Origin: Halomonas sp.
Lineage (GTDB): Bacteria; Pseudomonadota; Gammaproteobacteria; Pseudomonadales; Halomonadaceae
Assembly (NCBI GenBank): GCA_003560175.1
Contig: PWIZ01000361.1
Location: forward strand, 1 to 6,723
Reading direction: 5' to 3'
DNA length: 6,723 nucleotides
Part shown: one piece after another, positions 1 through 5,652 of the stretch
Layout: every line of letters begins with the position of its first letter
Numbering within the stretch: the stretch's first letter is position 1
The notes under the pieces: model-generated
Seen by the model: the letters and a program-made list of their open reading frames with translations, nothing else
Database searches by the model: none
What the model was told of the DNA's origin: nothing
Made by a program: the position numbers and the translations under genes

Positions 1-1285
1 CCTTGACTGCCGGGTCGCTGCCCATCTTCTGGCGATGGAGCCGACAGAAACGTTCCAGCAGATCGCTGCCCGGCTGGGGTGTCCAGCCCGGATAGGCGTT
101 CTCCACCCGCACCCGAGCGCCGATGAGTTCGAACAGCGCCGTGAAGCGGTCGGCCAGGTCGCCGGTGGCGCTGTCGCGTAGCGAACGCACCAGGGCGCAG
201 AGGTGGAAACGCCCGCCCTCCAGACCGACCACACCGAGGTTGTTGGAGGTCTCTACCACCCCGAGCACCTCGCTGCTCATGCGTTCCACGCCGCAGGGCG
301 CCGCATGCAGCGCCGCCACCAGCAGGTGGCTGGCCTGGGCGGTCAGCGCCTCACTCTCCGGGGCGCCCACCGGCGTAATAGCCAGCGCCAGGCCATCATC
401 CACGCCGGCAAGCTCGCCGCGCAATTCGACCTCCAGCGCCGCCACGCGGTCAATCGCGGCCTCGTACTGGTCAGCGGGCATGGCCAGGGTGGCGAAGGCC
501 TCCCTCGGCAGGGCATTGCGCAGGGTGCCGCCGTGGTAGTCCACCAGGCGCACCTCGCAGCTCTCCAGGGCACGCAACACCCGCACCAGCAGGCGATTGG
601 CATTGCCCAACCCCTTGTGGATATCCATGCCGGAGTGTCCGCCCCTCAGGCCGGTAAGCGAGAGACGCATTGCGACTTCGTCCTCGGCCAGGGACGAGGT
701 GGGCAGCTGCGCCTCCACCACCACGTCGGCCCCGCCGGCGCAGCCGATATAGACCTCGCCGCGGTCCTCGGAGTCCAGGTTGAGCAGCAGGCTCCCCTCC
801 AGCCAGCCTTCGGCCAGGTTGAGCGCGCCGCCCATGGAGCTCTCCTCCTCGAGGGTGAAGAGCGCCTCCAGCGGGCCGTGCACCAGGGTTTCATCCTCGA
901 GGATCGCCAGCGCCGCGGCCACGCCGAGGCCGTTGTCGGCGCCCAGGGTGGTGTTCGTGGCGCGTAGCCAGCCGTCATCGCCCACCCGGGTCTGGATCGG
1001 GTCGCGGGTGAAATCGTGGGCATGGTCCGCATTGGCCTGGGCCACCATGTCCAGGTGGCCCTGAAGGATGACCCCGGGAGCCGCCTCGTGGCCCGGGCTG
1101 GCAGGCTTGCACAGGCGCAGGTTGCCGAAGGCGTCGCGGTCATGGGCCAGGCCCCGGGCGTCGGCCCACTGCTCCAGGCGCGCCACCAGCGCCGCCTCAT
1201 GGCCTGAGGGGCGCGGGGTATTGCAGAGAGTGCGGAAATGGCGCCACAGCAGCGGCGGCTCAAGGGTGTCGAGATGTTCGTTCAT
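1..1285 (-). CDS. pepD: Cytosolic M20C dipeptidase PepD (aminoacyl-histidine / Xaa-His dipeptidase), 3' end missing
   Basis: Cytoplasmic di-zinc aminopeptidase that cleaves dipeptides such as carnosine and other Xaa-His or unspecific dipeptides, part of intracellular peptide turnover. The frame is open from the start codon to the window edge (428 codons). E. coli PepD has about 485 residues, so roughly the last 57, including the C-terminal zinc-ligand histidine, lie outside. Seen in order: GHLDMV (His77, Asp79), LGADNG (bridging Asp117), the EEESSM stretch (Glu147 catalytic base, Glu148 ligand by alignment from memory), NLDSED (Asp171), GCAGG (181-185), GGHSGMDIHKGLGN (215-228, in the lid/dimerisation domain) and GGTLRNALPREAFAT. 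Start: ATG at 1285-1283 has AGGA 10 nt upstream. An in-frame ATG two codons earlier (1291-1289) lies only 4 nt from the same AGGA and cannot be excluded. It follows tmcA by 115 bp on the same strand, so co-transcription is possible. Identification is secure from the M20C motif set. Confidence 0.95.
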   Translation of the reverse strand, partial: MNEHLDTLEPPLLWRHFRTLCNTPRPSGHEAALVARLEQWADARGLAHDRDAFGNLRLCKPASPGHEAAPGVILQGHLDMVAQANADHAHDFTRDPIQTRVGDDGWLRATNTTLGADNGLGVAAALAILEDETLVHGPLEALFTLEEESSMGGALNLAEGWLEGSLLLNLDSEDRGEVYIGCAGGADVVVEAQLPTSSLAEDEVAMRLSLTGLRGGHSGMDIHKGLGNANRLLVRVLRALESCEVRLVDYHGGTLRNALPREAFATLAMPADQYEAAIDRVAALEVELRGELAGVDDGLALAITPVGAPESEALTAQASHLLVAALHAAPCGVERMSSEVLGVVETSNNLGVVGLEGGRFHLCALVRSLRDSATGDLADRFTALFELIGARVRVENAYPGWTPQPGSDLLERFCRLHRQKMGSDPAVK

Positions 1286-1325
1286 GGGCATTCGATCCTG
1301 TGATAACCGGCCTACCTTACTTAGC

Positions 1326-1341
1326 TCCCCCTGAATGGGGA
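1326..1341 (-). repeat. Small inverted repeat in the tmcA-pepD spacer
   Basis: Arms of 5 bp (TCCCC and GGGGA) around a 6-nt loop, in what would be the pepD leader. There is no T run after it in either direction. It may be a minor leader structure or chance in GC-rich DNA. No convincing pepD promoter was found in this 115-bp spacer. Confidence 0.25.
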
Positions 1342-1371
1342 AGTCGCCTCTCTGCAAGCCTTGAACTGCTG

Positions 1372-1394
1372 CCGGAACAGCGTCGGTGTTCCAG
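1372..1394 (-). other. Stem-loop just after the tmcA stop codon
   Basis: Read on the minus strand, the arms CTGGAACA and TGTTCCGG pair over 8 positions (one G-U) around a 7-nt loop, beginning 6 nt after the tmcA stop. No U run follows, so it does not look like an intrinsic terminator. It is better explained as a 3'-end or processing structure between tmcA and pepD. The C-A mismatch on the plus strand becomes a G-U pair on the minus strand, which fits a role in the minus-strand transcript. Confidence 0.35.
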
Positions 1395-1400
1395 GCTGCC

Positions 1401-3554
1401 TCACCCCTTAATGAGCGCCGCCGCGGCCTGGCGCAGTTGGGCAGTGACCTCCCGACGCCCCGAGACGCCGAGCCGGGTGGCCAGCCAGGCGGCGCTGCGC
1501 CCCTGGAACCCCCAGGCCACCAGCAGACAGAGCGGTTCGCTATCGGCCGGAACGGCCCTCGCCAGAGCATAGCGAACCAGCGCCTGGAGCGCCGGGCGAG
1601 CCAGGGCCGGTTCGCGCTGCGCGAAGGCGACGTCTTCCAAATCGCGGCGATCGGCGGCGTCAAGCGTAAGTCCTTCCCCCTCTGACAGCAGCGCGGCGGC
1701 AATCTCCGGCTCCAGCTCGCGCAGCTCGAAGGCCAGCAGCCCCGGCAGCGCGCGCTGGAAGCGGGCGGTCAGCTCCGCCGCCAGCGCTTCGCCCTGCTCG
1801 GTCAGCGGACGCGCCACCATCACCGCATGCTCGCCGGTGGCGGTTTCCCGGGTCAGCCCCAGGCGCAGGGTGACGAAACCCAGCGAACGCCAGAAGGCGA
1901 TCAGCCCCGGCTCGGCGCCGAAGCTGGACCCCAGCAGGTCGATGCCCTCACTGCGTGCCCGCGCGACCTCGGCCTGGATCAGCTTTCTTCCCAGCCCGCT
2001 GCGACGATGAGGGGCCGCCACGGCGATGCGTACCACACGGCGCAGCCGGGCGGTCAGCGCCTCGCGACAGCCGGCGTGGGCGGCCAGCGACTGAGCCAGC
2101 AGATGGCCGCGGGGGCGTCGCTCGCCGCGGGCGACACGCTCGGCCAGCTCGAGATCGAAGCCGCCCTCGTCGCCGGTGAGCACCACGCCTACGGGCGTCT
2201 TGTCGGCAACCAGGGCACCGATACCAACACCGGGGCCGTCCAGCAGGCGGCGAAGATCGGTGGGGGTGGTGCGATAGTGGGCCTGAACCAGCAGGCCAAA
2301 CAGGGCGCGCAGTCGGGTCTCGTCATCCGCCAGCTCAGCAGGCAACACTCGCCGCCAGGTCGGCGAAACCGATGTCGAGGCCGGTGCCGGCTCGGCGTCG
2401 AGCAGCAGCAGGCGATTGACCAGTCCCTCCAGAGGGTCATCCGCCGCCCAGCGGATCGGTTCGCCCAGGTGCAGGCCCTGCCATTCCGGGGCCTCGCGGG
2501 TGAGCCGTTCGAGGAACCGCACCGCGAAGCCCCGCCCGGAACCCTCGTAGCCGTGAAGGGTGGTGGCGAAGGCGATGCGCGGAAAAGTCGTCAGCCACTC
2601 GCCGAGCAGGCCGGCGGGAATGGCGGCCGCCTCGTCCACCAGCAGCCGAGCGCCGGCGCCGCCGACCGCGCCCTCCCGGGACAGGCGCGTCAGCTCGTCG
2701 GGAGCGACGAAACGCACACGCCGCTCACCCAGCGCGAAAGCGTATCCCAGCCGCTGTCCGTCGGGGCAGAGTGCCTCGAGACGCTGGAAAAGGCTCTCCA
2801 GCGCCGCCGGACGCGGCGCTGTTACCAGGATCTCGGGCTCGCCTTCGGCCAGCAGCCGCGCGCAGGCGATGCCCAGGGCCGCGCTCTTGCCTCGGCCGCG
2901 GTCGGCGGTGATCACCAGGGGGCGCCGCCGGCGCTGCCTGACCAGGCGCGCCACCGCCTCGGCCTGGTCGGCGGTATGGCAGTCGGGATCGGCAACATGG
3001 GGCGCTTCACGCCGGGCCTGGAACGGCAGCAACGGCAGGCGGGGCTGTTCATCCACCGGCCAGTGGATCACCTCGTTGGCTGCGCTTAGCTGCCTGGCCA
3101 GCCGCGTCAGATAGCGGGCGGAGAGCTGCTCGGGGCGAAAGGGGTGTTCCGCCAGACGGGCGTAGTCGGCGTCGGGGCGCTCGCCCCAGTCCGGCGGCGT
3201 CATCAATACCAGCAACCCACCGGCGCGCAGGGTGCCCGCCAGGGCGCCGAAGGCGTCGGGGTCGAAGCCTGCCCCGGGTGATACCGCATCCACCACCAGC
3301 AGGTCCTGCTCGCCGCCCAGCCGGGTGCGGGCAAGGCCGGGAGCCAGGCAGTCAGCCTGGGGCAGCCCCGGCGGGGCCCAGGGCGCCACCCATAGCGGCG
3401 ACCGCCAGGCGCCTGCCTGCCATAGCGTCAGGGCCGCATGTCGGCACGCATCCGCCTCGCCGGTCAGCCATACCAACCCCCGCCAACGTCGCGTCGCCAG
3501 GTGGTCGGCATGGCCCAGCAACACGGCAACGGCCCAATCGACGCGATCAGCCAT
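1401..3554 (-). CDS. tmcA: tRNA(Met) cytidine acetyltransferase TmcA
   Basis: Makes N4-acetylcytidine at the wobble position (C34) of elongator tRNA-Met(CAU) with acetyl-CoA and ATP or GTP; the modification prevents misreading of AUA. Complete at 717 residues; the E. coli enzyme has 671. Domains seen: N-terminal TmcA_N/DUF1726 region (about 1-170); RecD-like ATPase with Walker A TADRGRGKS (216-224) and Walker B LLVDEAAAIP (304-313, Asp307-Glu308); the family motifs GYEGSGRGF (335-343), PIRWA (366-370) and AHYRT (425-429); GNAT acetyltransferase with RRPRGHLLAQSLA (479-491), RIAV (509-512), the acetyl-CoA loop HRRSGLGRK (516-524) and FWRSLGF (554-560); then a C-terminal tRNA-binding region (about 575-717). 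The ATG at 3554-3552 has GGGA 9 nt upstream and a promoter candidate close behind. No frameshift or lost motif. Long open frames on the other strand inside this gene are GC-bias shadows. Confidence 0.97.
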   Translation of the reverse strand: MADRVDWAVAVLLGHADHLATRRWRGLVWLTGEADACRHAALTLWQAGAWRSPLWVAPWAPPGLPQADCLAPGLARTRLGGEQDLLVVDAVSPGAGFDPDAFGALAGTLRAGGLLVLMTPPDWGERPDADYARLAEHPFRPEQLSARYLTRLARQLSAANEVIHWPVDEQPRLPLLPFQARREAPHVADPDCHTADQAEAVARLVRQRRRRPLVITADRGRGKSAALGIACARLLAEGEPEILVTAPRPAALESLFQRLEALCPDGQRLGYAFALGERRVRFVAPDELTRLSREGAVGGAGARLLVDEAAAIPAGLLGEWLTTFPRIAFATTLHGYEGSGRGFAVRFLERLTREAPEWQGLHLGEPIRWAADDPLEGLVNRLLLLDAEPAPASTSVSPTWRRVLPAELADDETRLRALFGLLVQAHYRTTPTDLRRLLDGPGVGIGALVADKTPVGVVLTGDEGGFDLELAERVARGERRPRGHLLAQSLAAHAGCREALTARLRRVVRIAVAAPHRRSGLGRKLIQAEVARARSEGIDLLGSSFGAEPGLIAFWRSLGFVTLRLGLTRETATGEHAVMVARPLTEQGEALAAELTARFQRALPGLLAFELRELEPEIAAALLSEGEGLTLDAADRRDLEDVAFAQREPALARPALQALVRYALARAVPADSEPLCLLVAWGFQGRSAAWLATRLGVSGRREVTAQLRQAAAALIKG

Positions 3555-3578
3555 GCAGGATCATCCCGGAATCGATCA

Positions 3579-3607
3579 ACTTTAGTCGCACACCTTCTTC
3601 CTTTCAA
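3579..3607 (-). promoter_or_regulatory. Putative sigma70 promoter of tmcA
   Basis: On the minus strand, TTGAAA (3607-3602, 5 of 6 to the -35 consensus), a 17-bp spacer, then TAAAGT (3584-3579, 4 of 6 to the -10). Transcription would begin near 3572, giving a leader of about 18 nt that contains the GGGA used for tmcA. The geometry is ideal, but this is a consensus reading without experimental support. Confidence 0.5.
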
Positions 3608-3656
3608 CGCAGCGGCCGCCTCGACGACACCCTTTACGAGAGCACAGAAATGAATA

Positions 3657-3669
3657 CAAGTAATTGATA
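3657..3669 (-). promoter_or_regulatory. Putative IHF binding site
   Basis: On the minus strand the 13-mer TATCAATTACTTG fits the IHF core consensus WATCAANNNNTTR at every defined position. The flank 5' of WATCAA is AT-rich (the inverted repeat at 3667-3685), as strong IHF sites usually are. It lies about 85 bp upstream of the predicted tmcA start point and about 130 bp upstream of that of dctP, a position where DNA bending could act on either promoter. Confidence 0.45.
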
Positions 3670-3685
3670 ATAAACACTTTATTAT
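3667..3685. repeat. AT-only inverted repeat, possible operator
   Basis: Perfect arms ATAATAAA (3667-3674) and TTTATTAT (3678-3685) around CAC. It stands out in a GC-rich genome and sits inside a 50-bp stretch of 20% GC. Possible roles: a regulator's operator, an AT-rich upstream element, or the flank of the adjoining IHF site. A terminator is less likely, because no known gene ends here. Confidence 0.5.
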
Positions 3686-3719
3686 GAAGATAAACAGGCC
3701 TTGGTCATGACTCAGGCAC

Positions 3720-3753
3720 TCACCAAACTCCCCCCCGATGTCATCACCAAACT
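3720..3753 (+). repeat. Two direct copies of a 10-bp repeat upstream of the dctP promoter
   Basis: TCACCAAACT occurs at 3720-3729 and again, identical, at 3744-3753 (24 bp start to start). The second copy ends 5 bp before the proposed -35 box of dctP, the usual place for an activator site. A regulator binding here is an inference; no family is recognised from the sequence. Confidence 0.45.
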
Positions 3754-3758
3754 GTCGC

Positions 3759-3787
3759 TTGTGACACGAGACGCGTGCTAGCTTAAT
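3759..3787 (+). promoter_or_regulatory. Putative sigma70-type promoter of the TRAP operon
   Basis: TTGTGA (3759-3764, 4 of 6), a 17-bp spacer, then CTTAAT (3782-3787, 4 of 6). Transcription would start near 3794 and give a leader of about 129 nt. The boxes are weak, as expected of an activator-dependent promoter. A competing candidate is TTGATA (3664-3669) with GATAAA (3689-3694), but its spacer is 19 bp and it would overlap the IHF-like site. Confidence 0.35.
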
Positions 3788-3801
3788 CCCTGCTGCCTAC
3801 C

Positions 3802-3832
3802 CTGCCCAGACGGTCAAGTGCCGTCCGGGCAG
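3802..3832 (+). promoter_or_regulatory. Strong stem-loop in the dctP leader
   Basis: Arms CTGCCCAGACGG (3802-3813) and CCGTCCGGGCAG (3821-3832) pair at 11 of 12 positions (one A-C mismatch) around a 7-nt loop. It would start about 8 nt from the predicted 5' end of the dctP mRNA. No T run follows, so termination is unlikely. A 5' stabilising hairpin, an RNA regulatory structure or, as DNA, an operator downstream of the start point are the options. Confidence 0.5.
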
Positions 3833-3912
3833 AAGATACCGCCCCGATACGCCCTTCATCAGCGGTGCGGTAACGGCACTCCTTCTTCTCCAACCCCATC
3901 AGAACAATTCGC

Positions 3913-3916
3913 GGAG
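3913..3916 (+). promoter_or_regulatory. Ribosome binding site that fixes the dctP start
   Basis: GGAG followed by a 6-nt spacer before ATG 3923. The same frame is open back to a GTG at 3818, but that longer start would begin in the loop of the leader hairpin, lacks a comparable site, and would put 35 residues in front of a normal signal peptide. Confidence 0.8.
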
Positions 3917-3922
3917 CAATAC

Positions 3923-5026
3923 ATGAAGAAGATGACCAAGTTTGCCCTCACCGGCCTGGCCGCCGGCGTGGCCATGGCCGCCATGACCACCGCCGCCCAG
4001 GCCCAGGAACGCTGGACCATGACCACCACCTGGCCGGAAAACATCGACCTGATCCAGATCGACCGCCACTGGGCCGAGATGGTCAATATGCTCGCCGGTG
4101 ACGAGTTGGAGATCGAGTTCCGTGCCGGCGGCACCCTAATGCCCGGCACCGAGGTCTTCGACGCCACCGAGACCGGCAGCATCGAGGCCGCCGGTGACTG
4201 GCCAGGCTACTGGGCCGGCCGCAGCCCGGCCTTCTCGCCCCTGGCCACCACCACCAGCCTGTTCAACGGCGTCGACTACCTGAACTGGATCCAGCAGTGG
4301 GGCGGCTGGGACCTCTACCAGGAGGTCTATGGCGACTACAACATGGTCTACCTGCCCTACGGCATTACCAACAACGAGTCCGGCTTCATGGGCCGCACAC
4401 CCATCGAGAGCCTGGCCGATCTCGACGGCAAGCGCCTGCGCCTTTCAGGCCGTGACCAGGGCCGCGTGCTGGAAGAGCTGGGCGGCTCCCAGGTCACCCT
4501 GGCCGGCGGCGAGGTCTACCAGGCCATCGAACGTGGCGTCATCGACGCCGGCGAGTTCTCCACCCCGGGTGTCGACTACAATGTCGGGTTCGCCGAGGTA
4601 GTCGAGCACTGGACAGTGCCCGGCTGGCACCAGTCCGCCAGCGTGTTCGGTGTCATGATCAACAAGGACGCCTGGGACGCCCTCACCGAGGAGACCCAGC
4701 AGAAGCTGAAGATCGCCGCCGATGCCACCATGGCCTGGTCGCTGGCCTGGTCCGAGCGCGAGTCCACCGAGGGCACGGTGAAGTTCATGGAAGCCGGGGT
4801 GGAAATCCACCAGCTCTCCGACGACGACCTGGCTCGCATCCAGGACATCACCAACGACGTCATCCTGCGCGGCGCCTGCGAGGACCCGATGCACGCCAAG
4901 GTCTACCACTCCATGGTCAGCTACCTTGAGCATTACGCCAACTGGCGTGATATCTCCGCGCCCTACAACATGAGCCGGACCATGGATAACCTCCCGTCGC
5001 TGGAAGAACTCGAAGCCTGTCTCTAA
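3923..5026 (+). CDS. dctP: TRAP transporter periplasmic solute-binding protein (DctP family)
   Basis: Captures a small organic anion in the periplasm and delivers it to the DctQM membrane complex. 367 residues. Signal peptide: MKKMTK basic end, hydrophobic 7-21, AQA cleavage site after residue 27. The mature protein has the DctP fold signature: WPGYWAGRSPAF (93-104), LADLDGKRLRLSG (164-176) carrying Arg173, the likely substrate-carboxylate arginine of the family, and AGGEVYQAIERGVIDAGEF (194-212), followed by VPGWHQS (232-238). These resemble the TakP/FcbT1-like group (COG4663: 2-oxoacid, mannitol or chloroaromatic uptake) rather than the C4-dicarboxylate or ectoine type. At the binding loop it has Glu211-Phe212. 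It is strongly acidic (about 55 Asp+Glu against 21 Lys+Arg after cleavage). First gene of the operon, followed by attenuator-like stem-loops. The exact substrate cannot be assigned; the family is certain. Confidence 0.93.
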   Translation: MKKMTKFALTGLAAGVAMAAMTTAAQAQERWTMTTTWPENIDLIQIDRHWAEMVNMLAGDELEIEFRAGGTLMPGTEVFDATETGSIEAAGDWPGYWAGRSPAFSPLATTTSLFNGVDYLNWIQQWGGWDLYQEVYGDYNMVYLPYGITNNESGFMGRTPIESLADLDGKRLRLSGRDQGRVLEELGGSQVTLAGGEVYQAIERGVIDAGEFSTPGVDYNVGFAEVVEHWTVPGWHQSASVFGVMINKDAWDALTEETQQKLKIAADATMAWSLAWSERESTEGTVKFMEAGVEIHQLSDDDLARIQDITNDVILRGACEDPMHAKVYHSMVSYLEHYANWRDISAPYNMSRTMDNLPSLEELEACL

Positions 5027-5037
5027 GCGTCAGTGAG

Positions 5038-5060
5038 ACCTCCCGGTGATCCCGGGAGGT
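5038..5060 (+). terminator. First stem-loop after dctP (partial terminator or mRNA 3'-end stabiliser)
   Basis: Perfect 9-bp arms ACCTCCCGG (5038-5046) and CCGGGAGGT (5052-5060), 5-nt loop, followed by TCCTT. It begins 11 nt after the dctP stop codon. The short, interrupted pyrimidine tail suggests a weak terminator or a block to 3' exonucleases protecting the dctP message. Confidence 0.6.
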
Positions 5061-5074
5061 TCCTTGGGAGTGAT

Positions 5075-5109
5075 CGCCACCGGCGCTGGAGCTGCCCCGG
5101 TGGCGTTTT
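5075..5109 (+). terminator. Intrinsic terminator / attenuator between dctP and dctQ
   Basis: Perfect 9-bp GC-rich arms CGCCACCGG (5075-5083) and CCGGTGGCG (5097-5105), a 13-nt loop that can itself fold partly, then TTTT (5106-5109) and CTGT. It has the form of a rho-independent terminator, but dctQ follows 42 nt later on the same strand, so read-through is expected. The likely effect is more dctP than dctQM transcript. Confidence 0.7.
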
Positions 5110-5151
5110 CTGTCCTGTAGTTAACCTCCAAGACCCTCGAGACCACCGACC

Positions 5152-5652
5152 ATGAATGCCATTGCCAAGGCGATCGATGCCCTCAACGAGGGGTTCGGTC
5201 GGCTGATTGCCCCTCTGATTGCCATCATCACGCTGATTGTTCTCTATGATATCGCCCTGCGTTACTTCTTCGGCCGACCCAGCGACTGGGCCTTCGATGT
5301 CACCAAGATGCTGTTCGGCGCCCACTTCATGCTGATGGCCGCCTATGGGCTACGCCATCATGCCCATGTCGAGGTGGACGTGCTCAAGCGCCTGCTGTCA
5401 CGCAGAAAACAGGCGGCGCTCGAGATCCTCGGCTACCTCATATTTTTTGTTCCCTTCATCTGGATGCTGCTGACCTTCGGCTGGAGCTTCTTCATGCGCT
5501 CCTATAGCCGTCTGGAGACCACCTACGGCATGGTGTCGATCCCGGTCTATCCGGTGAAGGGGGTGATTGTCTTTGCAGCCGTGCTGATCCTTCTCCAGGC
5601 CATTGCCATCGTCATCCGTGCCATCCAGCAGCTGCGGGGGGAAACCGCATGA
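5152..5652 (+). CDS. dctQ: TRAP transporter small permease subunit DctQ
   Basis: Inner-membrane small subunit that pairs with DctM and is required for uptake; in solved TRAP structures it forms a helical brace beside the transport subunit. 166 residues, usual for the family, with four hydrophobic segments at about 17-39, 51-69, 91-112 and 132-157. Family motifs: LRYFFGRPSDW (36-46) after helix 1 and HVEVDVL (72-78) at the end of helix 2, with basic RRK (84-86) in the following loop. It starts 125 bp after dctP, beyond two stem-loops, with no good Shine-Dalgarno sequence (only GAG 10 nt upstream). Its TGA overlaps the dctM ATG. The start is chosen because the protein begins in the normal family position and no better upstream codon is seen. 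Confidence 0.93.
   Translation: MNAIAKAIDALNEGFGRLIAPLIAIITLIVLYDIALRYFFGRPSDWAFDVTKMLFGAHFMLMAAYGLRHHAHVEVDVLKRLLSRRKQAALEILGYLIFFVPFIWMLLTFGWSFFMRSYSRLETTYGMVSIPVYPVKGVIVFAAVLILLQAIAIVIRAIQQLRGETA

Larger units (their letters stand above)
3555..3922. other. Divergent tmcA-dctP control region (no gene)
   Basis: A 368-bp spacer between two divergent genes. From left to right: tmcA promoter candidate, AT-rich island (3646-3695, 10 G/C of 50), IHF-like site, AT-only inverted repeat, the small palindrome GTCATGAC (3704-3711), a run of seven C (3730-3736), a 10-bp direct repeat, dctP promoter candidate, a strong leader stem-loop and the dctP ribosome binding site. The only short open frame with a plausible start (3707-3781, 24 residues) has no persuasive coding signal. 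No tRNA, sRNA or riboswitch was recognised. Each element is listed separately. Confidence 0.8.

Noticed and set aside
203..967. A 254-codon plus-strand open frame over pepD
   Set aside because: Antisense to the M20C motif-bearing frame and without recognisable domains.
1827..3089. A 420-codon open frame on the plus strand opposite tmcA
   Set aside because: It is a GC-bias shadow: the translation is low-complexity, rich in Gln, Gly and Arg, shows no family motif, and lies fully antisense to tmcA, whose motifs are all intact.
3730..3736. Run of seven C as a phase-variation tract
   Set aside because: Short, intergenic, not between promoter boxes, and such runs arise by chance in GC-rich DNA.
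3707..3781. A 24-codon open frame with AGG 8 nt upstream in the tmcA-dctP spacer
   Set aside because: Its repeated Thr-Lys-Leu simply reflects the 10-bp DNA repeat, and it lies upstream of the preferred dctP start point. Nothing else supports translation.
3863..3878. Possible sigma54 promoter (GG-N10-GC at 3864-3877), as expected of some dct operons
   Set aside because: Only the GG and GC pairs and a few other bases match; the -12 part reads CGGCA rather than TTGCA. No other GG-N10-GC with a fair match was found in the spacer.
3818..3922. A 35-residue N-terminal extension of DctP from GTG 3818
   Set aside because: It would precede a normal signal peptide, starts in a hairpin loop, and ATG 3923 has a well-spaced GGAG.
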